DNA of 12,449 nt from JALVDI01 sp039186435 (GTDB lineage: Bacteria; Myxococcota_A; Polyangia; Polyangiales; Houyiibacteriaceae): the NCBI GenBank assembly GCA_039186435.1, contig JBCDAA010000271.1, positions 1 through 12,449 on the forward strand. The letters run 5' to 3'. Shown piece after piece: positions 1-8,008 of this stretch (the first letter of the stretch is position 1; the number at the start of each line of letters is the position of its first letter). The notes below the pieces were generated by a model, which was given only the letters and a program-made list of their open reading frames with translations, was not told where the DNA came from and searched no databases. The position numbers and the translations under genes are program-made.

Positions 1-804
1 GTACGCGTTGTCGTCCCCAATGCGCGGAAGATCGTTGACGGTGATGAAGTTGTCCGCGGAGACGTTCCAGATATCGCTCCCGTCCCAGCTCGGCGCATCA
101 CTGCCTCGAACGCCTGCGGCTTGAGCAAGAAACACCGTCACAAGGGAGTCGTTGTCGGTTCCGTTCCAGTCGGCGACATGGAGGACAAGCGCTTCGCCCG
201 CGAACATGCGGTCTTGAATGGTCGTCTCAAAGAGCCCGTCGCTGTTGGCAAGCTGCTCCAAGACCGTGGCGCCGAAGACGTTGTCCCGGCCGTCCGCGCC
301 GTCGACAGGGGGAGCGGCCGCCGCCGGAGGAACGCACGCGTGCTCGTCGCTCGGGCCAATGGTGCATCGTCGGTCGAGGCTCCAGCCGATGTCTCGCCAT
401 CGACCTTCCCGCTGATCGACCCGGACGTCACGAAGTCCGAAGGTCGCGGTGAGTTCCGGATCCGAGGGCCCCTCCACGCGAAGCGGCCACGTCACGCCGC
501 AGCCCATCTCCATCCCAGCGTCGAAGTCGCGCGGAACGCACATCAGTTCCGACGCGCTACAGGTCAGCCCTGCGCCGCAAACGTTCGTGCAGGAGCCACA
601 GGTCGCGTCGGAGGTGAGGTCGGTTTCGCAGCTGCCGTTTCCGTCGCAATCCGCAACGCTGCCCGTGCACTCCGGCAGCCCGGTATCGACTCCCGCATCT
701 TCGCCGTCGCTGTCATCGCCGCAGCCGAAAGGCAGGGCAAGCCCGAGGATGATGAGAGACGTCCACCCAGCCCTGCGGGTGCGTTGCCCAATCGAAGCTT
801 TCAT
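1..804 (-). CDS. Cys-rich putative lipoprotein, C-terminus beyond left edge
   Basis: I do not recognise a named family. The frame is open from ATG at 804 to the window edge (268 codons, no stop). A basic N-terminus (MKASIGQRTRRAG) and a hydrophobic stretch (about residues 15-27) lead to Cys28 in LPFGC, a relaxed lipobox, followed by an Asp-rich linker. Residues 46-89 form a Cys-rich module (ADCDGNGSCE, then TCGSCTNVC) common in secreted myxobacterial proteins. Residues 120-268 match the next gene upstream throughout: IGWSLDRRC against LGWNLDGRC, GRDNVFG against GVDNVFG, and an identical DWNGTDND. By that alignment the window stops near residue 283 of the 420-residue paralog, so about 135 residues are missing. 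Start 804 is supported by GAGGA overlapping the preceding stop. An outer-membrane or surface lipoprotein is inferred; the binding role is unknown. Confidence 0.85.
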   Translation of the reverse strand, partial: MKASIGQRTRRAGWTSLIILGLALPFGCGDDSDGEDAGVDTGLPECTGSVADCDGNGSCETDLTSDATCGSCTNVCGAGLTCSASELMCVPRDFDAGMEMGCGVTWPLRVEGPSDPELTATFGLRDVRVDQREGRWRDIGWSLDRRCTIGPSDEHACVPPAAAAPPVDGADGRDNVFGATVLEQLANSDGLFETTIQDRMFAGEALVLHVADWNGTDNDSLVTVFLAQAAGVRGSDAPSWDGSDIWNVSADNFITVNDLPRIGDDNAY

Positions 805-808
805 CAGG

Positions 809-813
809 TCCTC
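809..813 (-). promoter_or_regulatory. Ribosome binding site GAGGA overlapping upstream stop
   Basis: GAGGA shares bases with the TGA stop (814-812) of the preceding lipoprotein gene and lies four bases before ATG 804. This supports that start and suggests translational coupling of the two paralogs. Confidence 0.6.
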
Positions 814-2074
814 AGAACGGGTCAGGAATGCATTCGACCGGATCTTCGGGCGGCGGCTCGACCACCTCGCCGTAGAGAGCGAGGAAGCCGGTGAAGCCGA
901 TGGCGAGACTCATCGCATTGCATTCCACCCCGGGTCCACCGCTTCCAGGAATGCTTCGGACGTCAAGGTCCTCGCCGAGCTCGCGATCGAGAAGCCCGCG
1001 AATCGAGCCACCCTCGCACAGTCCGGCGCGCGTCCAGGCGTCCGCGAGGTCGATGTCTCCGTAGCGGCCGGTGATGGACAAGTTTTCCAGCGCGTTTCCG
1101 TCGTTCGAAATGCGCGCCGTGATCCTTCCGTCCGTGATTCGAAGCTGGAAGTTGTTGCTGTCAATCCACGGAATCACGAGCGGCTGCCGGTCCGGAATTC
1201 GCGCGACGAGGCGCCGGTTCACGACGTAGGCGTTGTTGTCGACGATGAGCGGCCGGTCCGGGTTGCCTCCGGAGAAGCTCGTCGTCGCGACATTCCAGCG
1301 GTCGTTGCCGTCCCACTGAGGAAGCGGGTTCCCGTCGAGGCGAACGTGTTCGACACCCGCGGCCGCGAGAACCTCGACGTTCGGATCGTTGTCGGTGCCG
1401 TTCCAGTCCTTCAGACGAATCACGATCGTGTCGCCCTCGGCCATCTCCTGACGCGCGTTCGGCTGGAAGGTCGGGTTGAGGTCCGCGAGGGTGCCCAGAA
1501 CACGCTCGCCAAAGACGTTGTCGACGCCACCGGAACCATCCAGAGGCGGGAAGTCGCCCTCGGGCGGCAAGCACTCGGGCTCATCGGTCACGGCGACGGT
1601 GCAACGACCGTCGAGGTTCCATCCGAGCTCCTCCCACACCGTGCCGCGCTGGTCGATCACGATATCGCGGAGCGCGTAGGTTCGCGTCGCCGTGTCGACC
1701 TCGTCGAGGACGTCGGGTCGCTCCGGAATCGAGGTACCGCAAATCACCGGACCCGTATCCGGCGGCATCGAGGTATCCGGCACGCCGGTGTCCTCCACCG
1801 CCGCATCGAACATCCCGGCGTCTCCCTCGCAGCTCAGGGTGCTGGGGTTGCAAACCTGCGCGCCCACGCAGCTGGTCGTGCAGCTTCCGCAGGTCGACCG
1901 GTTGGAGAGCTCAGCTTCGCAGCTACCGTTCTCATCACAGTCGGCGGTTCCGCGACGGCATCCACCGTCTGGCGTGAAGCGTTGAAGGAAAGACGGATCG
2001 TAGACGTCGCAACCGAACGCGAACAAACCCGCGAAGAGGACAAGGAAGTTAGTTGTAAGGGTTCTCGGGAACAT
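812..2074 (-). CDS. Cys-rich putative lipoprotein (420 aa)
   Basis: Complete paralog of the gene downstream; function not recognised. The N-terminus (MFPRTLTTNF, then a hydrophobic run) ends in FAFGC, giving a likely lipidated Cys22 with a relaxed lipobox. Residues 39-82 carry a Cys-rich module (DCDENGSCE, TCGSCTTSC). An Asp/Pro/Thr-rich linker (about 83-110) follows. The remaining part looks like a beta-rich secreted domain, with GVDNVFG (183-189), DWNGTDND (223-230) and WDGNDRWNV (254-262) shared with the neighbour. Further cysteines at 353, 385 and 415 may form disulfides. ATG 2074 lies 26 bases inside the end of the kinase gene with no clear Shine-Dalgarno, but it is the only start that gives the signal peptide. 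Overlap with the kinase gene suggests co-expression. Surface display is inferred. Confidence 0.88.
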   Translation of the reverse strand: MFPRTLTTNFLVLFAGLFAFGCDVYDPSFLQRFTPDGGCRRGTADCDENGSCEAELSNRSTCGSCTTSCVGAQVCNPSTLSCEGDAGMFDAAVEDTGVPDTSMPPDTGPVICGTSIPERPDVLDEVDTATRTYALRDIVIDQRGTVWEELGWNLDGRCTVAVTDEPECLPPEGDFPPLDGSGGVDNVFGERVLGTLADLNPTFQPNARQEMAEGDTIVIRLKDWNGTDNDPNVEVLAAAGVEHVRLDGNPLPQWDGNDRWNVATTSFSGGNPDRPLIVDNNAYVVNRRLVARIPDRQPLVIPWIDSNNFQLRITDGRITARISNDGNALENLSITGRYGDIDLADAWTRAGLCEGGSIRGLLDRELGEDLDVRSIPGSGGPGVECNAMSLAIGFTGFLALYGEVVEPPPEDPVECIPDPF

Positions 2075-3680
2075 AGTTGCCGGTGTTGGTCATGTTGACA
2101 GGAACCATTGGAGTCGGCGCCATCGTCGGCGGGGTCGCAACTTCGGCGGGCGCCATCCCTGGACGCATCCCTCGCCGCACAGGTCGCATGGTCCGCATTG
2201 CGCGGGGGGTGTCGGTGGCCGGCTCTGCGGCTGCCTCGGTCGCGCTGATCGTCGTCGCGCTCACCGCCGTCACCGTCGGCGGCTCTTCGGTACGAGGCGG
2301 AGGCGTTGGCCGTACCGGCGCCGGTCGCATCACGGTCATCGGCTGACCCGCGGGCAACGGGGGCGTGAGACGCGCGGGACCCTCACTTGGGGGCGCGGCG
2401 GTCTGGGTCGGTAGCGCTGTCGTCGAAGCCGGGGTGTTGTCCCGCCCGAACATGTACGCGCCGAGGCCCACGAGCGCCAAAAGAAGAACGAGCGCCGAAA
2501 CCTTCCAAACAAGACCCCCCGCACTCTCGGTGGTAAGCGCGGTGCCCGTCGTATCCCGGGTCGGCGTACGGTCGGCAAGTTGAAACGAGCTTGTGACCGG
2601 GCCGGTCTCGCTCATCGCCGCTTCGGTGGCCTGGACGGCGGCTTCCACCGCCTGACGCTGACGCTCGAGGCTCGGTCCAACGAGGGCTTGGAGCAACTGC
2701 GTCACGTGCTCGGCACGACCGAGGCCACCCACCCTCGACGCTACATCCTCAAGCGCACGCCGGAACTCCCGTGCGGTCTGAAAGCGCTTTTCAGGATCGC
2801 GCGCGAGTCCTTTGAGGACGACCTCATCGAGAGGCTTGAGATCCGGTCGAACCGACGAGGGCGGAGGGATGTCTTCGTGGAGCACCTTGCGAACGGTCTC
2901 CAGGTCGTCGTCGCCACGAAAGAGACGCTTGCCCGTCAAGGCTTCCCAAAGGCAGATCGCAGTCGCGAAAAGATCGCCGCGCGCGTCATCGATGAGACGT
3001 CCGCCGCTGCGCTGAAGACGCTCGGGCGGCATGTACGCGAGCTTGCCCTTGAGCTGGCCCGTCTTGGTCGACGAGATGCGACCTTCCGCCTTCGCGATTC
3101 CGAAGTCGGTGATGCGCGAGATTCCGTCGGTTCCGACGATCACGTTGTGAGGCGAGATGTCGCGGTGAACGACGCCGAGGTGCTCCCCTTGTCGATCCTT
3201 GAGTTCGTGCGCGGCGGTGAGGCCCGCAAGCATGTCGACGACGATGCGCAGAACCACTGGAGGCGCCAGACGAGCCGCCCGTTTGGCCGCCGCCCGAATG
3301 ACCTTCGAGAAGTCGACGCCCTCGATGTACTCCATCACGAGGAACGTGCCGTGGCCGGGTTCATCGCCCACGTCGATCACCGGGACGACGTTCGGGTTTC
3401 GAATGCGCGCGGCAAGCCTCGCTTCGTCGAGGAACATGTCGCGGATGTTGACGTCTTCCGCGAGATGCGGATGGAGGATCTTCATCGCCACCCGGCGGTC
3501 AAAGCCCCCGACGCCGGCGATGCGACCCAGATAAACCGTCGCCATACCGCCGGCCGCGAGCTTCGCGAGCAGTTGATAGCGACCTAGATTTTGTGCCTGC
3601 GTTTGGTTCGGAAGAACCGGAGAAACCGCGGGAAGCGATGTCGTCCGGTCCGCCGTGCCTGCGCGTCGAGCCGCTGTCAT
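2049..3680 (-). CDS. Transmembrane Ser/Thr protein kinase (Hanks type)
   Basis: 543 aa. A cytoplasmic kinase domain spans about residues 35-312: Gly loop LAAGGMATVY (41-50), catalytic Lys67 in VAMK, helix-C Glu86, catalytic loop HRDISPHN (172-179, Asp174, Asn179), DFG (192-194) and the MPPE segment (217-220). All core residues are present, so it should be active. HRDxSPxN in place of HRDLKPxN is usual in myxobacterial kinases. After a linker, one membrane helix (about 391-411) is followed by a 130-residue Pro/Thr/Met-rich, low-complexity tail predicted to be periplasmic, ending ENPYN. No PASTA, WD40 or other sensor domain is visible. ATG 3680 is chosen because it overlaps the upstream stop (ATGA) and has GAGGGGG in front; the frame stays open further upstream, but that stretch is Arg-rich shadow sequence over the neighbour. 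Substrates are unknown; co-transcribed envelope proteins are candidates for partners. Confidence 0.95.
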   Translation of the reverse strand: MTAARRAGTADRTTSLPAVSPVLPNQTQAQNLGRYQLLAKLAAGGMATVYLGRIAGVGGFDRRVAMKILHPHLAEDVNIRDMFLDEARLAARIRNPNVVPVIDVGDEPGHGTFLVMEYIEGVDFSKVIRAAAKRAARLAPPVVLRIVVDMLAGLTAAHELKDRQGEHLGVVHRDISPHNVIVGTDGISRITDFGIAKAEGRISSTKTGQLKGKLAYMPPERLQRSGGRLIDDARGDLFATAICLWEALTGKRLFRGDDDLETVRKVLHEDIPPPSSVRPDLKPLDEVVLKGLARDPEKRFQTAREFRRALEDVASRVGGLGRAEHVTQLLQALVGPSLERQRQAVEAAVQATEAAMSETGPVTSSFQLADRTPTRDTTGTALTTESAGGLVWKVSALVLLLALVGLGAYMFGRDNTPASTTALPTQTAAPPSEGPARLTPPLPAGQPMTVMRPAPVRPTPPPRTEEPPTVTAVSATTISATEAAAEPATDTPRAMRTMRPVRRGMRPGMAPAEVATPPTMAPTPMVPVNMTNTGNYVPENPYN

Positions 3681-4639
3681 AGCCGCCCCCTCAACATGAC
3701 TTGAACCCCGTCCCGACTCGGAACGATCGCGGCGTCGAGGTCGTCTTCTTCCTCGTCGTCGTTGCTCCCATCGAAATCGGTAAGAATCGCTGAAATCACC
3801 GTCCAGGCCGCAAGGCCAGCGGTAACGCCCACGAGGATGTTCGTGCGTCGCTCTTTGTCCTGACCGTCGCTCAGCCCTTCGGGCGTCGGGTTCGCCTCGT
3901 AGGCATCGACGCCGTTGAGCGTGTCGACGCCCGACCAAATCGTGACGCCCGCCAGTCCGAGAGTGACCGCAAGGCTCGTGTAGAAAACGCCCGGACCGAA
4001 GACTTTGTGCCGCGGTCCCTGCTCTTCTTCGATGCGCCGAAGACGCCGTTCGATCTCGCCCTGGGTGAGCTCCTCTTCGACGATTTCGACGCCCTCCGGC
4101 CGATCGAAATGGACCTGTCGCTGCTCGTTGGCAGCGCCGGAGATCGTTTCGTCGACCTGCGCGTTTCCGAAGTGGCCCACGATGCGATGGTTCGCATCCG
4201 GCGAAACGTACGCGGCGCGCGTCGCAAGCATTCGCCCGTCGACCTCGACCTCACAGCCTTCGCAGTCGACGGTCACAAGCAGCGCTCGGCGCCCCGCTTC
4301 TTCCATCACCTGACCCGCAAGTTCAACGGAGGGCGCGTCGTTCGGAAACTGCGCGGAGAGAAGGATCGCCAACGTGCCCGCGCGCTCGATCTGGCGCGCC
4401 TCGTGGTACGAGCGAACGGCCTGAAGAAGCGCGGCTTTCGCGGGCGCGAGTCGGTAGGCGGTCATGAACCACTGACCGGCCTGGGAGTACTGTCCTTGGA
4501 CGTAGAGTGCAGCCGCCCGGTCGTACGCCTGGCCTGCCTGCTGCCGCTGCTGCGCCGTCGGCTCCTGCGCCATCAACCTTCCTTCTGCAAAACACAAGGC
4601 AAACGCCGTCAGAAGGAGTGCGACCAATCCCACGCGCAT
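3677..4639 (-). CDS. TPR/PEGA-like envelope protein with two membrane helices
   Basis: 320 aa, no recognised name. A hydrophobic N-terminus (residues 2-18) ends with a possible signal-peptidase site near LMAQ (22-25). Residues 33-110 are helical and TPR-like (QAYDRAAALYVQGQYSQAG, then AVRSYHEARQIERAGTLA). Residues 119-178 form a PEGA-like beta domain starting VTVDCEGCEVEVDG, with a C-x-x-C pair (126, 129). A charged helix (187-207) leads to two hydrophobic segments (about 217-236 and 267-287), then an acidic run (294-300). This layout is common in Myxococcota. Residues 1-178 parallel the short lipoprotein at 4758-5297. GTG 4642 in frame is an alternative, but ATG 4639 gives the MRV start shared with the paralog. 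The stop overlaps the kinase start by four bases, so the two are probably translationally coupled. A scaffold role at the envelope is inferred. Confidence 0.87.
   Translation of the reverse strand: MRVGLVALLLTAFALCFAEGRLMAQEPTAQQRQQAGQAYDRAAALYVQGQYSQAGQWFMTAYRLAPAKAALLQAVRSYHEARQIERAGTLAILLSAQFPNDAPSVELAGQVMEEAGRRALLVTVDCEGCEVEVDGRMLATRAAYVSPDANHRIVGHFGNAQVDETISGAANEQRQVHFDRPEGVEIVEEELTQGEIERRLRRIEEEQGPRHKVFGPGVFYTSLAVTLGLAGVTIWSGVDTLNGVDAYEANPTPEGLSDGQDKERRTNILVGVTAGLAAWTVISAILTDFDGSNDDEEEDDLDAAIVPSRDGVQVMLRGRL
3686..3692 (-). promoter_or_regulatory. Ribosome binding site GAGGGGG of the kinase gene
   Basis: GAGGGGG lies five bases before ATG 3680 and inside the end of the upstream TPR/PEGA-like gene. 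It decides the kinase start against the much longer open frame reaching 3938. Confidence 0.65.
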
Positions 4640-4757
4640 CACGAAGCTACTGTAACAGGATGAGGTGCAATGATCCGCTCTTCGGGGTCGATCCCGAGGG
4701 AATTCTTCAGCGATGATGTCTAAAGTCGTTCATGCACCTACGTTGGCGCACATTGGA
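4640..4757 (-). other. 118-base intergenic gap, possible internal promoter region
   Basis: Apart from the 124-base gap and the hairpin leader near the right end, this is the only sizeable break in the minus-strand series. I find no plausible gene in it. A short imperfect dyad lies around 4681-4698 (CGGG/CCCG core around TCGA). I cannot match a convincing -35/-10 pair, so a promoter for the kinase half of the cluster is only a positional suggestion. Confidence 0.3.
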
Positions 4758-5297
4758 CTACTCGCGGCCAGGCGACGCCTCGAACTCGACCCAGCGCTCT
4801 TCCCCCGCGGCGCCAGACACGATCACCCCGATGCGTTCTTCACCAAAATGCCCGTAGATCCGATGTTCTGCGCCCGGTGAAACAAACGCTGAGCGCGTCT
4901 CATGCACGCGACCGTCGATCTCGAGCTGACAGTTCTCACAATCGACGGTGACCCGAAGCGTATGTGGTCGAACGTCATCGACGATCGCGGTCGCAAACTC
5001 GTGGATCCCCTCGTCGGGGTGACGCTCCGCCAAAAGCAGCGCAAGGGTGCCCGCCTCCTCGAAGTTGTCCGCCGCACGATAGGAACGAACCGCTTGAATC
5101 AACGCCGGATGGCGATGGACCAGACCGTAGGAGGTCAGGAACCACTCGCCTGCTTCCGCGAAGTGCCCCTCGTCATAGCTCTCCGTGCCGCGGTCGTAGG
5201 CGAGGGCGGCCTGCGAACGCACCTCGAGACTCGGCTCCGGTGCGACGTGCTCCGCGTGACAGGCCACGAGAGGGATCAACGCAAACCAAACGCGCAT
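4758..5297 (-). CDS. Short TPR/PEGA-like lipoprotein
   Basis: 179 aa, paralog of the first half of the gene at 3677-4639. PLVAC gives a good lipobox with Cys13, but only 12 residues precede it, short for a signal peptide; an in-frame GTG about 20 codons upstream would lengthen it but overlaps the preceding gene. Residues 28-108 are TPR-like (ALAYDRGTESYDEGHFAEAG, then AVRSYRAADNFEEAGTLAL). Residues 113-172 form the PEGA-like beta domain with VTVDCENCQLEIDGR; Cys120 and Cys123 match the paralog's C-x-x-C. It ends just after this domain and lacks the two C-terminal membrane helices, replacing them by a lipid anchor at the N-terminus. It begins 13 bases after the PPC lipoprotein stop, so it is probably in the same transcript. 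Function unknown. Confidence 0.85.
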   Translation of the reverse strand: MRVWFALIPLVACHAEHVAPEPSLEVRSQAALAYDRGTESYDEGHFAEAGEWFLTSYGLVHRHPALIQAVRSYRAADNFEEAGTLALLLAERHPDEGIHEFATAIVDDVRPHTLRVTVDCENCQLEIDGRVHETRSAFVSPGAEHRIYGHFGEERIGVIVSGAAGEERWVEFEASPGRE

Positions 5298-5310
5298 TGA
5301 GAAAGGATAC

Positions 5311-5709
5311 CTAACGCGGGGGCTTCGCGTGGATAGTGAGCGAATATGCACCCACCTCGCCCTCTTCCCGTGAGTTCGCAAAGACCGTGTAGGTGCCTGA
5401 GGAGGGAAGAGTAAGAGAGAGCGCCGCGTTTTGATCGCCATCCTCGCGATCGTCGTTCTGCGCGATCTGATCTCCGTCCGGGCCGTTGAGCAGAAGAAAC
5501 GCGTCGAAGTCTTCGGAGGTGAGCTCGACCTCGAGGACGTACCCTGCCTGCGTTCGAAAGGAGTAGGCGTCGTAGAACGAACCGTCTTGCGGGTGGACCG
5601 AGTCGCCTTCCTCGAGGCGCCCCTGATGGGTCTCATCGACCTCACCACCGCAGGCCGAAACGAGCGCAGCGATTAGCACGACCCACCTCATGAACGAGAT
5701 CCTACGCAT
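5311..5709 (-). CDS. PPC-domain lipoprotein
   Basis: 132 aa from ATG 5709. The N-terminus MRRISFMRWVVLIAALVSAC has a basic start, a hydrophobic core and lipobox VSAC (Cys20). Residues 30-126 match the bacterial pre-peptidase C-terminal (PPC) beta-sandwich: DAYSFRTQAGYVLEVEL, SEDFDAFLLLNGPDG, AQNDDREDGDQNAAL, LPSSGTYTVFANS and GAYSLTI are its hallmark strands and the FD/NDD acidic positions. PPC domains usually accompany secreted proteases or hydrolases; here the domain stands alone on a lipid anchor, so it is more likely an adhesion or accessory protein. ATG 5691 is an alternative start with a better AGGA (5700-5703) but leaves only 13 residues before the Cys. The earlier ATG 5745 would overlap the upstream gene. 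With start 5709 it begins eight bases after the upstream stop. Confidence 0.88.
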   Translation of the reverse strand: MRRISFMRWVVLIAALVSACGGEVDETHQGRLEEGDSVHPQDGSFYDAYSFRTQAGYVLEVELTSEDFDAFLLLNGPDGDQIAQNDDREDGDQNAALSLTLPSSGTYTVFANSREEGEVGAYSLTIHAKPPR

Positions 5710-5717
5710 CGCACTGC

Positions 5718-8000
5718 CTATTGCAAAACCGCACGGCCGGTCCACGCAACGCGAAGGGCAACGTTGGTCTGCGTGGCAAAGGAGAAATCCTGCCCGCCTT
5801 CCTTCAGCCCGTAGAAGATCACGTTGAAGGAAAGCGCGAGAAAACGATTGAGGTCGAGCTGTAGGTCGAAGAGCCCCTGCAGCAGATGACGGTTTCGATC
5901 GCCCGGCGCGGAGACGAAGTAGTCGGCGCGTAGCCCGAGCGTTAACTTGCGGAGGCCGGCGCGCATCAGAAGCCAGGGGTCGATGTTGACCTGGCCACCA
6001 AAGCCGGGCTCGAAGCTCCGCTCCTCGTCGCTCAGCGCTTCGAGGATCTCAAAGCCGCCCAAGAGCTTCAGCTGCACCTTGAGGTGAAGTCGCCACTGAA
6101 GACCTGCGGCGAAACGAATGTTGAGAAAGCGATCGTCTCGATCCTCGTCCTGCGTGAGCTCGGTACGGAGCAATCCCTCGGCGACTAGATCCGGAACGTA
6201 GAGCTCGTCGAGGCGAGCTCGAAAGCCTCGGTAGTTGCCGGTCATGCGGTAGGTAAGCTGGTCGGCGCCCTCTTCAAAGCCGCTTGTCCCGTCGGTCGCC
6301 GCCAGGGTGTAGTTCACCGAGAGGAGGTTCTCCCAGGCGGCGCGGCGTGAAAGCGCATTGAGACCGACGGAGCCGTTGATCCCAAACTGCGTTTGATTGG
6401 CGTTTTCGAGCGGCCCCTCCTGGTAGTCGCCGTCGTCGCGCACCGCTGAGCCCGCAAAGGTGAGGTCGGTGTTGATGCGGAGCGTCCACTCGAGGCGATC
6501 GGCAGGGTCCGGTAGGGCATCGCGCGGATCGGTCTCCTCGTCGCGCCGCAGGTGAGCGAGGACCGCGCTTCGGAGCGTGACATCCTCGAGCTGCTCCCAC
6601 TCGGCCCCGGGAATCAGACCGTCGTCGCCCCCTTCAGCGAGAAAGCGGATGGTCACCACGTCGTACATCGCGGCCATGTCGAGAATGCGACCGTTGACTT
6701 TGATCTTTTCGATCGCGGAATAGGGGTTGGTGATCTCGAGGCCAAGCCGCACGAGAAAGTCCTCGTCGTCGGCGTGGTCGCGCGCGAGATTCCGAAGCCA
6801 GATCGCGGGCACTGTCGCCACCATCAGCGGCTCGTCGTACTGAATCGCGATGTTTACATCGCTCGCCGTCAGCGCTTCCCGGCCGTCGAGACCCCAGCGC
6901 TCGTCGATCGCACTTCGATTGAGGAGCGCGACGTCCGCGTTCGCCTCGAGGCGCATCACCCCGGCAACCAAATCCGTAAAGGAAAGAGCGTCCATCGCGC
7001 GCTCCGGATCGATACGTCCGCCGGGAAGCGGATCGGCGAGGTCGTCGCAGTATGCCTGGCCAACGCGTTCGACAAAGCGGGCAAACGCCGCGTTGACGTC
7101 GCTGTCGCCCGAGGGTCGCGCGAGGATGTCAAAGTGATCGCCGTTGTGGCGCACCTGGGCGTCGACGGCGTTGCGCGTCGGCGCGGCCACCACCGCCGGA
7201 CGAAACGAAACCGGTCGCGCAAAGAGGAGCTCCGTTCCCGCACCCGAGGCGAAGACCAGGTCGGGTTTGTCTACGTCGGCGAGACCGCTCGTCAACGACA
7301 CGATGCGGGCGGCAGCCGCCGCGCCATACCCGTGGCTCACCACCGCAACGACGATCGTCGCCCCAGCTTCGCGCGCAGCCCGAACCCCGTTTCGCAAGGA
7401 AGCCGCCAAGGGCTCGATGCGGACGCCCTCCATCACCCGCGGACTCACGCGCTGCCCCACCGAGGGATGCAGGTAGTTGAGGATCGCGATTCGCTGCTCG
7501 CCGTGCGCATGAATCGGAACGCCGTCCTGACCGGTCACGAGGACCTCGCAGAGTTCCGCGGCTGATTCCTCGCAGCGAAGGTTGGTCGCGAGGTAGGGCA
7601 CGCCGACTCGCCGGAGAGCCCGGGCCCGCGCGAGAACGAGCTCCCGGGGATCGCCGAGGTCGGACTCCCCGAACGCGAGCGCGCGATACCGAAGCGAACG
7701 AACGAGTTCCGCGAGCGACGCCGGGTCGTGCTCCGCGGCAAAGCGCGCCACGCCGTGACGAGCGAGCATCCCGCCCATGTCGATCAGGAGCGACGCGTCG
7801 GGATCGTGATTCGTCCACACGTCGCGGGTTGCGATCTCCGCGGGGCGAAGCGTTTGTGCACCATCGCAAACGGGTGTGGCGAGTTCGCCTGCAACACCGG
7901 CCGTCGCAAAGATTCGCGCGAGCGATCGCAGCTGCGCAGACGCGCTCGACGTGAGCAAAGCGATCGTCAGGATCGCGAAGAGCCGGGCTCCCACTCGCAT
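5718..8000 (-). CDS. 5'-nucleotidase-like protein fused to a predicted outer-membrane barrel
   Basis: 760 aa with signal peptide (residues 1-22, SASA/Q). Residues 40-260 follow the metallophosphoesterase plan of UshA/CpdB-type 5'-nucleotidases but are degenerate: the usual GNHEFD is GESDLGD (111-117), the SH segment survives as VVSHG (220-224), and the GHxH metal site is SGAGTE (252-257). I see no N-terminal DxHG. Residues 329-470 resemble the 5'-nucleotidase C-terminal substrate-binding domain (NRSAIDERW, GREALTASDV, YDVVTIRFLAEGGDDG). Residues 503-760 are a run of alternating beta strands (LEWTLRINTDLTF, LRKLTLGLRADYFV, LALSFNVIFYG) typical of an outer-membrane barrel. Hydrolysis is doubtful because metal ligands appear lost; nucleotide binding may remain. 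It lies eight bases after the third AIM24 gene. The nucleotidase assignment is by motif order; the barrel is inferred from strand pattern. Confidence 0.82.
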   Translation of the reverse strand: MRVGARLFAILTIALLTSSASAQLRSLARIFATAGVAGELATPVCDGAQTLRPAEIATRDVWTNHDPDASLLIDMGGMLARHGVARFAAEHDPASLAELVRSLRYRALAFGESDLGDPRELVLARARALRRVGVPYLATNLRCEESAAELCEVLVTGQDGVPIHAHGEQRIAILNYLHPSVGQRVSPRVMEGVRIEPLAASLRNGVRAAREAGATIVVAVVSHGYGAAAAARIVSLTSGLADVDKPDLVFASGAGTELLFARPVSFRPAVVAAPTRNAVDAQVRHNGDHFDILARPSGDSDVNAAFARFVERVGQAYCDDLADPLPGGRIDPERAMDALSFTDLVAGVMRLEANADVALLNRSAIDERWGLDGREALTASDVNIAIQYDEPLMVATVPAIWLRNLARDHADDEDFLVRLGLEITNPYSAIEKIKVNGRILDMAAMYDVVTIRFLAEGGDDGLIPGAEWEQLEDVTLRSAVLAHLRRDEETDPRDALPDPADRLEWTLRINTDLTFAGSAVRDDGDYQEGPLENANQTQFGINGSVGLNALSRRAAWENLLSVNYTLAATDGTSGFEEGADQLTYRMTGNYRGFRARLDELYVPDLVAEGLLRTELTQDEDRDDRFLNIRFAAGLQWRLHLKVQLKLLGGFEILEALSDEERSFEPGFGGQVNIDPWLLMRAGLRKLTLGLRADYFVSAPGDRNRHLLQGLFDLQLDLNRFLALSFNVIFYGLKEGGQDFSFATQTNVALRVAWTGRAVLQ

Positions 8001-8008
8001 CGGCGCCG

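Noticed and set aside
449..2098. Long open frame of 549 codons on the plus strand
   Set aside because: It is antisense to two lipoprotein genes with signal peptides and mutual homology; its translation is Arg/Val-rich without domain features, typical of a shadow in GC-rich DNA.
2580..3587. 335-codon plus-strand frame
   Set aside because: Exactly antisense to the kinase catalytic domain, whose motifs are all intact on the minus strand.
3681..3938. N-terminal extension of the kinase
   Set aside because: Arg/Gly-rich shadow sequence over the upstream gene; the ATGA overlap and Shine-Dalgarno favour ATG 3680.
6552..7565. 337-codon plus-strand frame
   Set aside because: Antisense to the nucleotidase-like region; composition is that of a shadow frame.
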